Shown: positions 32,355 to 40,992, counted from the first letter of the stretch. The stretch: DNA of 64,000 bases from Bacillus sp. OK048 (GCF_900103525.1 NZ_FNHN01000007.1:186001-250000), one strand, 5' to 3'. Notes: generated by a model from the letters alone, not told the origin. Program-made: numbers and translations.

Positions 32355-32510
32355 TTATTGCTTTGGATCTGGGATGAGCTTTTCTTCTTTTAACTCTTGA
32401 TTGGTTTTAGACCCTTCCATTTCTTTGCCGAGCTTTTTCATTTCTTGGAGGTTCTGGGCCATGGAACTATTGTTTAAAATCGGAAATTGATCCTTGGGTT
32501 TTTTGTCCAT
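32355..32510 (-). CDS. 51-residue sigma-B-controlled small protein
   Basis: ATG 32510 to TAA 32355. The protein starts MDKKPKDQFPILNNSSMAQN and continues as a charged helix rich in Lys and Glu, ending LIPDPKQ. GGAGTGAT lies 6 nt before the start, and a near-perfect sigma-B promoter lies at 32535-32559, so this short gene is well supported even though it is easily missed. No known family. Confidence 0.78.
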   Translation of the reverse strand: MDKKPKDQFPILNNSSMAQNLQEMKKLGKEMEGSKTNQELKEEKLIPDPKQ

Positions 32511-32534
32511 CACTATCACTCCTTTTTTTTGTAT

Positions 32535-32559
32535 ATACCCTCTTTGAAAAAAGTGAAAC
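32535..32559 (-). promoter_or_regulatory. Sigma-B promoter of the 51-residue protein
   Basis: Minus strand: GTTTCA, 13 nt, GGGTAT. Confidence 0.85.
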
Positions 32560-32647
32560 CACTATTTTTCTACTAGGATTATGTGACTATTTCGTAGCAC
32601 TTCCTTATTTTGGTATAATGCTAGAAACATATTTTTTAAAAAATAGG

Positions 32648-32673
32648 TTTAACTTTCTACCATAAAGGGTATG
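32648..32673 (+). promoter_or_regulatory. Sigma-B promoter of rsbV-rsbW-sigB (autoregulation)
   Basis: GTTTAA, 14 nt, GGGTAT: a perfect consensus, 32 nt before the rsbV start. A TATAAT at 32614-32619 may be the -10 of a basal sigma-A promoter. Confidence 0.93.
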
Positions 32674-32705
32674 TAAACGGTAAATATTTCAGGGGTGATG
32701 ATGAA

Positions 32706-33038
32706 ATGAAGGTAAATATCGAAAAGCAACAGGATGATAAGGTTATATTCGTAACGGTTACTGGTGAAATCGATGCCTATACTGCGCCGAAGCTTCGTGA
32801 AGAGCTATTGCCGCTTTCGGAAGGCACTCATAAAGTGATTACAGTCAATCTAAAGGATGTCTCTTATATGGATAGTACTGGACTAGGAGTGTTAGTTGGT
32901 TTATTCAAACAGTTGGATAAAAATGACGGAGAGCTTAAGCTGGTCGAGCTTTCAGACCGTTTGAAGCGACTTTTTAAAATTACCGGTTTGAGTACGATTA
33001 TGAAAATAACGGTGGAAACAGAGGATGGGGGACAATGA
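32706..33038 (+). CDS. rsbV: Anti-anti-sigma factor RsbV
   Basis: 110 residues, STAS domain. The phosphorylated serine is Ser57 in YMDSTGLGVL. In its dephosphorylated form RsbV binds RsbW and frees SigB; RsbW inactivates it by phosphorylation. AGGGGTGAT precedes the ATG. It overlaps rsbW by 4 nt (ATGA). Confidence 0.95.
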   Translation: MKVNIEKQQDDKVIFVTVTGEIDAYTAPKLREELLPLSEGTHKVITVNLKDVSYMDSTGLGVLVGLFKQLDKNDGELKLVELSDRLKRLFKITGLSTIMKITVETEDGGQ

Positions 33039-33517
33039 AACGCGTGATGGACTATGTGGAAATGAAGATTCCGGCGAAACCAGAATATGTTGGTGTGATT
33101 AGGTTAACGATTTCAGGAATAGCGAGCCGTATGGGGTATACATATGAGGAAATCGAGGATATAAAAATTGCCGTTAGTGAAGCATGTACAAACGCTGTAC
33201 AGCACGCGTATCCCGACGGCGAAGGTGGTGAAGTGATTGTCGGCTTCGGTATTTATGAGGACAGGCTTGAAACGATGGTAGCGGACAGCGGCAAGAGCTT
33301 TAATTTTTTACAGACGAAAAGTGAACTTGGACCTTATACCGAATCCAGTACAGTCGATCAATTATCAGAGGGAGGGTTAGGTCTATTTCTAATCGAAACA
33401 CTCATGGATGAAGTCCGAGTGATGAATCGTAGCGGAGTAACGGTCTTCATGGTGAAGTACCTAGGCGGGGGGCGTGAAAATCATGACAAAGCCATCTCAG
33501 ACCATGAAACCATCTAA
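33035..33517 (+). CDS. rsbW: Anti-sigma-B factor and serine kinase RsbW
   Basis: 160 residues, GHKL-type ATPase fold: the N-box DIKIAVSEACTNAVQHAY and the G-box region GGLGLFLIETLMDEV bind ATP. It holds SigB inactive or, by partner switching, binds and phosphorylates RsbV. It overlaps rsbV at the start and sigB at the end; this coupling keeps the partners in balance. Confidence 0.96.
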   Translation: MKRVMDYVEMKIPAKPEYVGVIRLTISGIASRMGYTYEEIEDIKIAVSEACTNAVQHAYPDGEGGEVIVGFGIYEDRLETMVADSGKSFNFLQTKSELGPYTESSTVDQLSEGGLGLFLIETLMDEVRVMNRSGVTVFMVKYLGGGRENHDKAISDHETI

Positions 33518-34274
33518 GGAAGAAATCTATGGATTCATCCAAGAGTTCCAGGAAACTGGCAGTGAAGCTGCGCAACTGGCCATTGTCGAGCATTACAGTA
33601 ATCTAGTTGGGAGTATCGCACGAAAATATTCAAAAGGAAGAAATCTGCATGAAGATATCGTGCAGGTCGGGATGATTGGTTTATTATCGACAATCCGCCG
33701 GTTCGATCCTAGTACCGGGACCCCATTTGAGGGCTATTTAATCCCGATGGTGATAGGGGAGATTAAGCGTTTTTTAAGGGACAAGACATGGGATGTTCAT
33801 GTCCCAAGGCGGATAAAGGACACGTGGCCGAAAGTAAATGCAGCAGTGGACGAGCTGACGACCCAGTATCAACGCTCGCCGAAGATTGACGAGGTTGCGG
33901 ATTATATCGGGATTTCTGAAGAGGAAGTCCTGGAAACAATGGAATTAGGAAAAGGGTATCAAACGGCTTCCGTGGATAAATCAATTGAAACGGGTTCTGA
34001 CGGCAGTGAGATGACGGCTTTAGACGTTATTGGCTCTGAAGATAAAGGCTTTCAGCAAGTCGATGAGCGGCTGTTGGTGGAGAGTGTTCTTTATGTATTG
34101 GATGATAGGGAGAAGCAAATTATTCAATGGACCTTTATTGAACATAAGAGTCAGCGCGAGGTAGGGGAAACACTGGGAATTTCGCAAATGCATGTCTCCC
34201 GTCTGCAAAAAAAGGCGATTGAAAAATTGCGCAAGGTTCTTGCCCGTCATGCCTATCAAGATTATAAAACCTAG
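33483..34274 (+). CDS. sigB: General stress sigma factor SigB
   Basis: 263 residues from ATG 33483 (a GTG at 33474 would sit almost in the ribosome site). Region 2 contains EDIVQVGMIGLLSTIRRFDP and GEIKRFLRDKTWDVHVPRR; region 4 contains EVGETLGISQMHVSRLQKKA, the -35 recognition helix. It is very close to Bacillus SigB in these regions. It directs RNA polymerase to GTTT-N13/15-GGGTAT promoters, of which many lie around it. It is followed 57 nt later by rsbY. Confidence 0.97.
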   Translation: MTKPSQTMKPSKEEIYGFIQEFQETGSEAAQLAIVEHYSNLVGSIARKYSKGRNLHEDIVQVGMIGLLSTIRRFDPSTGTPFEGYLIPMVIGEIKRFLRDKTWDVHVPRRIKDTWPKVNAAVDELTTQYQRSPKIDEVADYIGISEEEVLETMELGKGYQTASVDKSIETGSDGSEMTALDVIGSEDKGFQQVDERLLVESVLYVLDDREKQIIQWTFIEHKSQREVGETLGISQMHVSRLQKKAIEKLRKVLARHAYQDYKT

Positions 34275-34331
34275 AATAGATGCCTGACTCTACGGGTCGG
34301 GCTCATTCTTTATTAAGGAGGGGAAGTCCCT

Positions 34332-35486
34332 ATGCCAATGAAGATTGTCATCGTTGATGATAATAAAACAAATCTAATGATAGTTGAGAAAGTCCTACGG
34401 AAAGCAGGCTATAATAATTTGCTTCTGCTGCCCTCTGCAGGGGAGTTATTTCAGTATTTACAGCTTGATGCCCCTCAACCTTGCGAAGTACCTGTGGATT
34501 TAATCTTAATGGATATGATGATGCCGGAAATTGATGGGATGGAAGCCTGCCGGACGGTACTAGCGAATGAACGGTTCTCCGACCTGCCGATTATTTTTGT
34601 CACAGCGATGGGAGATTCCAACAAGATGGCAGAGGCAATGGATGCGGGCGCTCTTGATTATGTGATGAAGCCGATTAATAAAGTCGAGCTCCTCGCCCGG
34701 ATTCGTTCCGTGTTAAGGTTAAAGCAAGAAAAGGACCGGCGCAAGGCTAACGACAGACGAATTCAAAATGAACTCGACCTGGCCAGACAGGTACAGAGAA
34801 GCATGCTAAGCAGCCCGCTTCAGGAAAAGGATGTCACCATTTCAGCGGTATACAGACCTACTTTTGAGCTTGCCGGCGATTTCTATGCCTGGTATCAAAT
34901 TAGTCCCAATCAGTATGGAGTCATCTTGCTCGATATGATGGGGCACGGTATTTCATCCTCACTTGTAGGGATGTATATTTATTCCGCGTTGAAGGATACG
35001 ATTACAGCGATCGCGGATCCGGAAAAAGTAGTAAAGGAACTGAATGCACGAATGCTCCAGCTACATAGTTCTGATAGTTTAATGAATTACTATTTTACAG
35101 CGATTTATTTTGTCCTCGACACGGAAAGGCAAACAATTGAGTATGTCAATGCCGGACATCCTACCGGGATTGCCATCGTCGATGATGAAGTGAAACATTT
35201 ATCCGAAGGCTGCTGCGCACTTGGGTTTTTTGAGGAAATTGAAGTCATGAAGGGGATCATTCCTTATCAGCAGGGGGCTCGAATTTTACTTTTTACAGAT
35301 GGATTGTCCGAATGGCTGGAGGATAAATATGAAGATGCAATGGATAAACTGACCCACTCCTTACAAGCAGAGGATATCGCGGATCCAGCGGTGTTGCTTC
35401 ATCAGCTGCAACCAGGCTGGGAGCTTGTGAACCCTCCAAAAGACGATATGTGTATGGTGTTGATTTCAACAACCTCTTCGCGATAA
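34332..35486 (+). CDS. rsbY: Response regulator-PP2C phosphatase RsbY (RsbP-like)
   Basis: 384 residues: a receiver domain (about 4-125) with acceptor Asp61 in LILMDMMMPEIDG and Lys in VMKPINK, then a PP2C/SpoIIE phosphatase domain (about 175-380) with AGDFYAWY, LLDMMGHGISSS and DDMCMVL metal-binding motifs. In B. cereus this protein is activated by RsbK and dephosphorylates RsbV to release SigB. AAGGAGGGG precedes the start. It lies in the same order here. Confidence 0.92.
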   Translation: MPMKIVIVDDNKTNLMIVEKVLRKAGYNNLLLLPSAGELFQYLQLDAPQPCEVPVDLILMDMMMPEIDGMEACRTVLANERFSDLPIIFVTAMGDSNKMAEAMDAGALDYVMKPINKVELLARIRSVLRLKQEKDRRKANDRRIQNELDLARQVQRSMLSSPLQEKDVTISAVYRPTFELAGDFYAWYQISPNQYGVILLDMMGHGISSSLVGMYIYSALKDTITAIADPEKVVKELNARMLQLHSSDSLMNYYFTAIYFVLDTERQTIEYVNAGHPTGIAIVDDEVKHLSEGCCALGFFEEIEVMKGIIPYQQGARILLFTDGLSEWLEDKYEDAMDKLTHSLQAEDIADPAVLLHQLQPGWELVNPPKDDMCMVLISTTSSR

Positions 35487-35488
35487 AA

Positions 35489-35515
35489 GGGTGTCAGCAT
35501 TTGGAGCTGACACCC
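35489..35515 (-). terminator. Hairpin between rsbY and dps
   Basis: GGGTGTCAGC and GCTGACACCC pair over 10 bp. On the minus strand TTTTATC follows, so it suits dps better; on the plus strand no T-run follows. Confidence 0.65.
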
Positions 35516-35583
35516 CGTTAGTGTTAGGAAAGATTATTTATGTTTCGTAGATAAGCTTCGAACTTGAGTAGTGGTGCGAAAAA

Positions 35584-36051
35584 TTATGCACCTAGATAAG
35601 CTTCGAACATCCATCTGTGTTTTTCTAATGAGGTACGAATGTGAACGAACAAATCGGCAGTCGGCTCATCCTCTTTTTCCTCAGCAAGGGAAATCCCTTC
35701 TGTCAGTTCGGTGCAAATCATGTCAAAATCATCAACAAGTGTTTGGAGCATTTGCTGTGCATCCTCATCACCGGTTGCTTCTTTAAGTGTTGAAAGTTCA
35801 AGAGCCTCGGTTAGGGTGCCCATTGGTAATCCCCTTTGCGCAAGCATTCGTTCCGCGATCGTATCAAGATGTAAGGCAGCCTCTGTATAGAGCTCCTCAA
35901 ATTTAACGTGCAACGTGAAAAAATTTTCACCTTTCACGTACCAGTGATAATGGTGCAGCTTCATATGAAGGACAGAAAAATTAGCCACCTGCCGGTTAAG
36001 AGCCTCGGATAAGGATTGTTTTTTAGCTTTCGCTTTTGTAGTTGTTGCCAC
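35584..36051 (-). CDS. dps: Dps-family ferritin-like protein
   Basis: 155 residues. HMKLHHYHWYVKGENFFTLH and the following FEELYTEAALHLDTIAERM hold the His, Asp and Glu residues of the ferroxidase site between subunits. Dps dodecamers store iron and protect DNA from peroxide. TAGGAGGT lies before the ATG. It has a sigma-B promoter, as in relatives where a Dps/bacterioferritin gene lies in the sigB cluster. A 16-nt piece of its 3' end (TAGATAAGCTTCGAAC) is duplicated at 35549. Confidence 0.92.
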   Translation of the reverse strand: MATTTKAKAKKQSLSEALNRQVANFSVLHMKLHHYHWYVKGENFFTLHVKFEELYTEAALHLDTIAERMLAQRGLPMGTLTEALELSTLKEATGDEDAQQMLQTLVDDFDMICTELTEGISLAEEKEDEPTADLFVHIRTSLEKHRWMFEAYLGA

Positions 36052-36087
36052 ATTGATAACCTCCTATTTTTCTGGTGTACCAGATAT

Positions 36088-36113
36088 ATACCCTGATGAC
36101 GAGTAGTTGAAAC
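36088..36113 (-). promoter_or_regulatory. Sigma-B promoter of dps
   Basis: Minus strand: GTTTCA, 14 nt, GGGTAT, 37 nt before the start codon. Confidence 0.87.
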
Positions 36114-36127
36114 TAGTAAATTTTGAT

Positions 36128-36590
36128 GAAGGACATTTGGTGCCAGGTGGAGAAGAGAAATGTCCTTCATGGTGGTGATGAAGGACATTTGGTGCCGGGA
36201 GAGGAAGAGAAATGTCCTTCATGAAGGTGATGAAAGACATTTGGTGCCAGGTGGGGAAGAGAAATGTCCTTCATGGGGGTGCTGAAGGACATTTGGTGCC
36301 AGGTGAAGAAGAGAAATGTTCTTCATGGTGGTGATGAAGGACATTTGGTGCCGGGTGAAGAAGAGAAATGTCCTTCATGAAGGTGATGAAGGACATTTGG
36401 TGCCAGGTGAGGAAGTGAAATGTCCTTCATGGTGGTGATGAAGGACATTTGGTGCCAGGTGAAGAAGTGAAATGTCCTTCATGGCGGTGATGAAGGACAT
36501 TTGGTGCCAGGTGAGGAAGTGAAATGTCCTTCATGGTGGTGATGAAGGACATTTGGTGCCAAATGCGGAAGAGAAATGACCTTCAAAAGG
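36128..36590. repeat. Nine 52-nt units, each a GAAGGACATTT hairpin, between dps and rsbK
   Basis: Units start at 36128, 36180, 36232, 36284, 36336, 36388, 36440, 36492 and 36544: exactly 52 nt each with no drift. Each has GAAGGACATTT, a 19-nt loop containing GGTGCC, and AAATGTCCTTC (11-bp stem), then a 11-nt linker. Loops vary by a few bases; the last unit is decayed. It begins only 15 nt beyond the dps -35 box and ends before the rsbK promoter. Confidence 0.95.
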
Positions 36591-36608
36591 GTTGGGACCA
36601 ATTTCCCA

Positions 36609-36637
36609 TTGGGTGAGATTGCTAGAAACGATATGAT
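36609..36637 (+). promoter_or_regulatory. Candidate sigma-A promoter of rsbK-rsbM
   Basis: TTGGGT, 17-nt spacer, TATGAT, 38 nt before the rsbK start. Confidence 0.5.
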
Positions 36638-36675
36638 AGAGTCAACTATTTTTTTACAAAAGGGGGGAGCAGATA

Positions 36676-39450
36676 ATGAAGGGATTGCACTTTAATATCA
36701 ACACGAAAATGATTGCCGGCTATTTATTCATTTTGGTTTGCTTAGTCGTCTCCTTGCTGATCGTGATGAATCGGATGTCGGCGCTCCAGGAAGAGGTTGA
36801 TTTTGTCTCACAGCATGATATTGAGGTACACAATTTAACCAATCAAATTCACAAAAACGTATTAGATATGGAAACGGGGATGAGGGGGTATGTGATAACC
36901 GGCAATGAGGAGTACCTCGAGCCCTATCGTTCCGCGAGCAGGAGCTGGCTGGAAAACTACAACACCCTTCACTCGCTGTTGGCCAATAACAGCAACCAGC
37001 AGCGGAATTTAGAAGAGATTAAACCGCTGATCATGAACTATATCACGAATTCAACGGATTATGTGATCGATCAAAAAAAGCTGAATAACCAGACAGCGTT
37101 AGACGACTTTTTTAAAAATAACAAAGGCAAAAAAATGACAGATGAGCTCCGGTCTCACTTTGATTCCTTTCTTGAAAATCAAAAAAAACGGACCAAACAG
37201 CGGGTCGAACAACTGAATCAGGATAATAGCAATTTAAAAGTAACGTTGTATGGGATCATTTTAGTCGTTTCCCTGATTACGATTTCAACGGCCATGTTCC
37301 TGTCTAATTCGATTGTCAAAACGATTAAACAGGTGGTCCAGACGATCAATAATATTATGGATTCGAAAGAGACAGAGGTGGACCTGACCACAAGAATCGA
37401 AGTCAGCACCCATGATGAAACCCGTGAACTCGCAGAGGCGATGAATGAGCTGCTGAGCAGTCTTGAAAAACAGAGCTGGATTCAGAAAGGTATCGCAGAA
37501 ATTTCGACCATGTATCAGGGAATCACGGATTTAACAGAATTAACGCATGCCTTTATCACTAAGCTGGCGCCAATGCTCGATGCAGTCTATGGAGTGGTTT
37601 ATCTGCGTAGAAATCAAGGCAGTGAAGTTCGGTACGTGAAAGAGGCAGGCTATGCTCTAACTGGGGAAGCAACTGGTGGTGCTAGTTTCCGGTTAGGGGA
37701 AGGGTTAATCGGTCAAGCAGCTATGGATAAAAGAATCTTCCTGATTGATCAGCTGCCAGAAGACCATTTTAAAGTCACATCGGGTTTAGGTGATTCATCG
37801 CCTCGCAATCTTTTGGTTGCGCCTATTTTAGTGGAAGGCACGGTCGAAGCGGTGGTTGAGTTCGGCTCGTTCAAACCGTTTATGTCGCAGCATCTCACCT
37901 TATTGGATCTGCTTCAAGATAAATTCGGTTCTGCGATTACCAATGTTGCAGGGCGGATGGAGGTAGAAAGACTGCTTGGGGAATCACAAGTGTTAACCGA
38001 AGAACTCCAGGCGCAATCCGAGGAACTTCAAGCCCAATCGGAAGAATTGCAAATGCAGCAGGAACAGCTGCGGATTACCAACGAATTTTTAGATGAACAG
38101 AGGCAGCGTGCCGAACAAAGAGCATCCGAGCTGAAGACGGCCAAGGATGAACTAGAAGACTATTCACGGAAACTGCAGATGAGCTCGCAGTATAAAACGG
38201 ATTTTCTAGCCAATATGTCACACGAGCTGCGCACGCCATTAAATAGTATTTTAATCCTGTCGCAAATGCTGTTGGAAAATGACGAGGACATGGAGCTGTC
38301 AGAGGTCAGGGATTCCTCTCGTGTCATCTATACAGCGGGAAGTGATTTGCTGCGGCTAATTAATGACATCCTCGATTTATCAAAAATCGAAGCAGGAAAA
38401 ATTGAAATTTTTACAGATGAAGTGAACGTGACCGAAATTCCACAAATGATGAAGAACATGTTTGACCCAGTCGCGGCGAAAAAGAAACTTAGTTTTGACG
38501 TGGCGATTGCTTCAAATGTACCGAACGTCATTACGACCGACGGGCAGCGCCTGCAGCAAATTTGGAAAAATCTATTATCCAATGCTTTTAAATTCACAGA
38601 GCAAGGGTCTGTAAAAGTAACCATCGAAGTTGCCAAACCAGAACTGGTACAGGAACTAATCCCTGCTCTCGACGAAGAGGATATGGTGCTGGTCATCGCA
38701 GTTACCGATACTGGAATTGGGATTGCACAGGAAAAGCAGCAAATTATCTTCGAGGCCTTTCAACAGGTTGATAGTACGACGAACCGGCAATTTGGCGGGA
38801 CCGGCTTAGGGTTATCAATCTGCCGTGAATTTACCCGATTACTTGGTGGAGCGATTACCGTCCAAAGCGAGCCGCAAAAAGGAAGCACGTTCACCCTCTA
38901 TATCCCTGGCAGGCTGGATGCGGCCGAATATCACCGGATTGAGCAACTGGCATTGAATGAGGTAGCGGCAAGTGTCAGTGCGGTAACGGAGGAGCAGGAA
39001 CAAGTCCACGAAGAAGCAGAAGTGGAAGTGGCGGCAGCAGAAGTTTCAGATGACCAGTTATTTAAAGGAAAGAAAGTGCTGTTAGTCGAAGACGACCGCC
39101 GGAACGTATTTGCTTTGGTAACCGCCCTGGAGAAAAAGGGTGTGAAGGTTCAAGTGGCAGAGAACGGTAAGCGGGCCATTGAATTTTTACAAAAACAGGC
39201 TGATTACGACCTGGTTTTCATGGATATTATGATGCCGGTAATGGGCGGCTATGAAGCGATGAACATCATTCGTCAGGATTTAGCGATGGACAGCTTGCCG
39301 ATTATTGCGCTGACAGCCAAGGCGATGAAGGGTGAGCGGGATAAGTGTATGGAAGCAGGGGCTTCCGATTATATTATGAAGCCATTGAATATCAACCAAT
39401 TATTCTCGTTAATGCGGGTGTGGCTGACCGAGCAGGTGATTGAAAGTTGA
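36676..39450 (+). CDS. rsbK: Hybrid sensor histidine kinase RsbK
   Basis: 924 residues. Domains in order: membrane helix (about 13-33), extracellular CHASE3 (about 38-175, with METGMRGYVITGNEEYLEPY), membrane helix (about 188-212), HAMP (to about 265), GAF (about 285-430), a coiled coil of repeated QAQSEEL, histidine kinase core with His516 (SHELRTPLN) and ATP box DTGIGIAQEKQ...GGTGLGLSICREF, and a receiver with Asp850 (FMDIMMPVMGG). This is the layout of B. cereus RsbK, which controls RsbY. The start follows AAGGGGGGAGC. rsbM overlaps its stop. Confidence 0.9.
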   Translation: MKGLHFNINTKMIAGYLFILVCLVVSLLIVMNRMSALQEEVDFVSQHDIEVHNLTNQIHKNVLDMETGMRGYVITGNEEYLEPYRSASRSWLENYNTLHSLLANNSNQQRNLEEIKPLIMNYITNSTDYVIDQKKLNNQTALDDFFKNNKGKKMTDELRSHFDSFLENQKKRTKQRVEQLNQDNSNLKVTLYGIILVVSLITISTAMFLSNSIVKTIKQVVQTINNIMDSKETEVDLTTRIEVSTHDETRELAEAMNELLSSLEKQSWIQKGIAEISTMYQGITDLTELTHAFITKLAPMLDAVYGVVYLRRNQGSEVRYVKEAGYALTGEATGGASFRLGEGLIGQAAMDKRIFLIDQLPEDHFKVTSGLGDSSPRNLLVAPILVEGTVEAVVEFGSFKPFMSQHLTLLDLLQDKFGSAITNVAGRMEVERLLGESQVLTEELQAQSEELQAQSEELQMQQEQLRITNEFLDEQRQRAEQRASELKTAKDELEDYSRKLQMSSQYKTDFLANMSHELRTPLNSILILSQMLLENDEDMELSEVRDSSRVIYTAGSDLLRLINDILDLSKIEAGKIEIFTDEVNVTEIPQMMKNMFDPVAAKKKLSFDVAIASNVPNVITTDGQRLQQIWKNLLSNAFKFTEQGSVKVTIEVAKPELVQELIPALDEEDMVLVIAVTDTGIGIAQEKQQIIFEAFQQVDSTTNRQFGGTGLGLSICREFTRLLGGAITVQSEPQKGSTFTLYIPGRLDAAEYHRIEQLALNEVAASVSAVTEEQEQVHEEAEVEVAAAEVSDDQLFKGKKVLLVEDDRRNVFALVTALEKKGVKVQVAENGKRAIEFLQKQADYDLVFMDIMMPVMGGYEAMNIIRQDLAMDSLPIIALTAKAMKGERDKCMEAGASDYIMKPLNINQLFSLMRVWLTEQVIES

Positions 39451-40298
39451 ACGAAAGATCGACAAACATTGACATCATCGAGCCAAATGAACTTCAGGAG
39501 ATAGAAATCAAGCTGCTGCTGGAAGGCTTGTACCAGATGTATGGGTATGACTTCAGGAGCTATGTGCGGGGGTCGATTGGCAGGAGGATTGTAAACAGAA
39601 TGAAGGCGGAGCGGCTGCCAACGATTACCGCGTTACTGGAAAAGGTGCTCCACGAACCAGGGGTTTTGGAGCGGTTGTTGAATGATTTTTCCATCAGAAT
39701 GACGGAAATGTACCGTGATCCCAGTTTTTTTGCCGCCTTTCGTAACGAAGTAGTGCCATTGCTTCAGGAGCTGCCTGAAATCCGGATTTGGCATGCAGGC
39801 TGTGCCACCGGTGAAGAGGTTTATTCGATGGCGATTCTGATGCAGGAGGAAGGCCTAAGCGAAAAAACAAAAATCTACGCAACCGATATGAATGAAAAGG
39901 CACTGACAGCCGCGCAAAAGGGAGCTTTTCCGCTAAAAAAAATGCAGCAGTATACGAAAAATTACTTGAAAGCAGGCGGGAAAATGGCCTTCTCAGAGTA
40001 CTACACAACGGATCATCAGTTTGCCTATTTTTCACCTCACCTGACTGAGAATCTTACATTTGCCCAGCACAATTTAGTGAGTGACAGCTCGTTTAATGAA
40101 TTTCATGTGATCGTATGCCGCAATGTCATGATCTATTTTGACAATGCCCTGCAGCAAGAGGTCCACGGGCTGTTCTATGACAGCCTTGCTGACGGTGGAT
40201 TCATTGGACTCGGAAGTAAAGAATCCATCCTCGGGATGACCAAAGGGATGAAATACACAGAATTTAATTCATATGAAAAAATCTATCGGAAAAAGTAG
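39447..40298 (+). CDS. rsbM: CheR-type methyltransferase RsbM
   Basis: 283 residues, TTG start overlapping the rsbK stop (TTGA). The CheR N-terminal helical region (YGYDFRSYVRGSIGRRIVNR) is followed by the SAM-binding domain with WHAGCATGEEVYSMAILM and VIVCRNVMIYFDNALQ. In B. cereus RsbM methylates RsbK and so modulates sigma-B activation. The translational coupling to rsbK supports this role rather than chemotaxis; no chemotaxis genes are near. Confidence 0.9.
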   Translation: MNERSTNIDIIEPNELQEIEIKLLLEGLYQMYGYDFRSYVRGSIGRRIVNRMKAERLPTITALLEKVLHEPGVLERLLNDFSIRMTEMYRDPSFFAAFRNEVVPLLQELPEIRIWHAGCATGEEVYSMAILMQEEGLSEKTKIYATDMNEKALTAAQKGAFPLKKMQQYTKNYLKAGGKMAFSEYYTTDHQFAYFSPHLTENLTFAQHNLVSDSSFNEFHVIVCRNVMIYFDNALQQEVHGLFYDSLADGGFIGLGSKESILGMTKGMKYTEFNSYEKIYRKK

Positions 40299-40340
40299 TG
40301 GCTGGCTTTAGAACTGTTTTGGGTGGTGGATCTAGGGTTT

Positions 40341-40390
40341 GGCACATAAATCTGTGGATTGGCACATAAACCCCAGTATCGGCACATAAA
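40341..40390 (+). repeat. Three GGCACATAAA motifs, 20 nt apart
   Basis: GGCACATAAA at 40341, 40361 and 40381, exactly 20 nt apart, with unrelated sequence between. The array lies between rsbM and the hairpin of the minus-strand glsB gene. It is the same family as 59154-59222. Confidence 0.88.
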
Positions 40391-40396
40391 TAAAAA

Positions 40397-40425
40397 AGAA
40401 GATTGCAGCTAACCTGCAATCTTCT
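40397..40425 (-). terminator. Terminator of glsB (possibly both directions)
   Basis: AGAAGATTGCAG and CTGCAATCTTCT pair over 12 bp around 5 nt; TTTTTTATTT follows on the minus strand. Confidence 0.88.
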
Positions 40426-40437
40426 CTTGGTGCTATG

Positions 40438-40689
40438 TTATGCGTTGCGTCGGATGGTTCGTAGGACTATGCTTAGAATAAGTACAAAGACAATGGCACC
40501 GAGGAGTGCTGGTAGGATGTAGAATCCTGCGACCACTGGCCCCCAGCCGCCTACAAGTGAACCAATCCAGGCACCGATAAAACCTGCGATGATATTTCCG
40601 ATTATACCTCCGGGGACATCACGCCCCAGAATCAGGCCGGCTAACCAGCCGATAATTCCTCCAATAATTAATGACCAAATAAATCCCAT
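40438..40689 (-). CDS. GlsB/YeaQ/YmgE-type small membrane stress protein
   Basis: 83 residues from ATG 40689 after AAAGGAGAGG. Three hydrophobic Gly-rich helices with GGIIGWLAGLILG and GGIIGNIIAGFIGAWIG, the pattern of the GlsB/YeaQ (transglycosylase-associated) family. These are stress-induced membrane proteins of unknown mechanism. A sigma-B promoter lies 42 nt upstream. Confidence 0.87.
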   Translation of the reverse strand: MGFIWSLIIGGIIGWLAGLILGRDVPGGIIGNIIAGFIGAWIGSLVGGWGPVVAGFYILPALLGAIVFVLILSIVLRTIRRNA

Positions 40690-40730
40690 GATAACCTCTC
40701 CTTTCAATTTCAATGAGCTATGGTTACTAC

Positions 40731-40755
40731 ATACCCGAAGTTTAAGCAGCTAAAC
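40731..40755 (-). promoter_or_regulatory. Sigma-B promoter of the GlsB-type gene
   Basis: Minus strand: GTTTAG, 13 nt, GGGTAT. It overlaps the end of the upstream minus-strand gene by a few bases. Confidence 0.85.
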
Positions 40756-40965
40756 TTAAGAGTTTAAAAAATTACCACGTTTTTGCTCGAAACCCCTCTT
40801 ATAGCGCACCTTATGGTTGGTCGTACAAGCTTCCAAGTAATGTTGGCACACCTTCAATTCTAGAGATAAATGATAGAAGCCTTGTCGATCCCGCTCATCC
40901 AAACACTGATCGATTTTTCGTTTTAACAAACTGATCCTTGTAATTAACTCTGCTTTTTTCCGCAT
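40756..40965 (-). CDS. Small helical protein of unknown function
   Basis: 69 residues from ATG 40965 (another ATG 3 nt earlier), with GGAGG 6 nt upstream. It is charged and helical (LITRISLLKRKIDQCLDERD), with two Cys. A sigma-B-like promoter at 40993-41017 supports expression. I do not recognise a family. Its length resembles Spo0E-type phosphatases but their SQELD motif is not visible. Confidence 0.6.
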   Translation of the reverse strand: MRKKAELITRISLLKRKIDQCLDERDRQGFYHLSLELKVCQHYLEACTTNHKVRYKRGFEQKRGNFLNS

Positions 40966-40992
40966 CATACACCTCCAGCTTTTTCTTCTTAT

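Noticed and set aside
36128-36590. CRISPR array
   Set aside because: The units are hairpins with conserved rather than unique spacers, and no cas genes are near.
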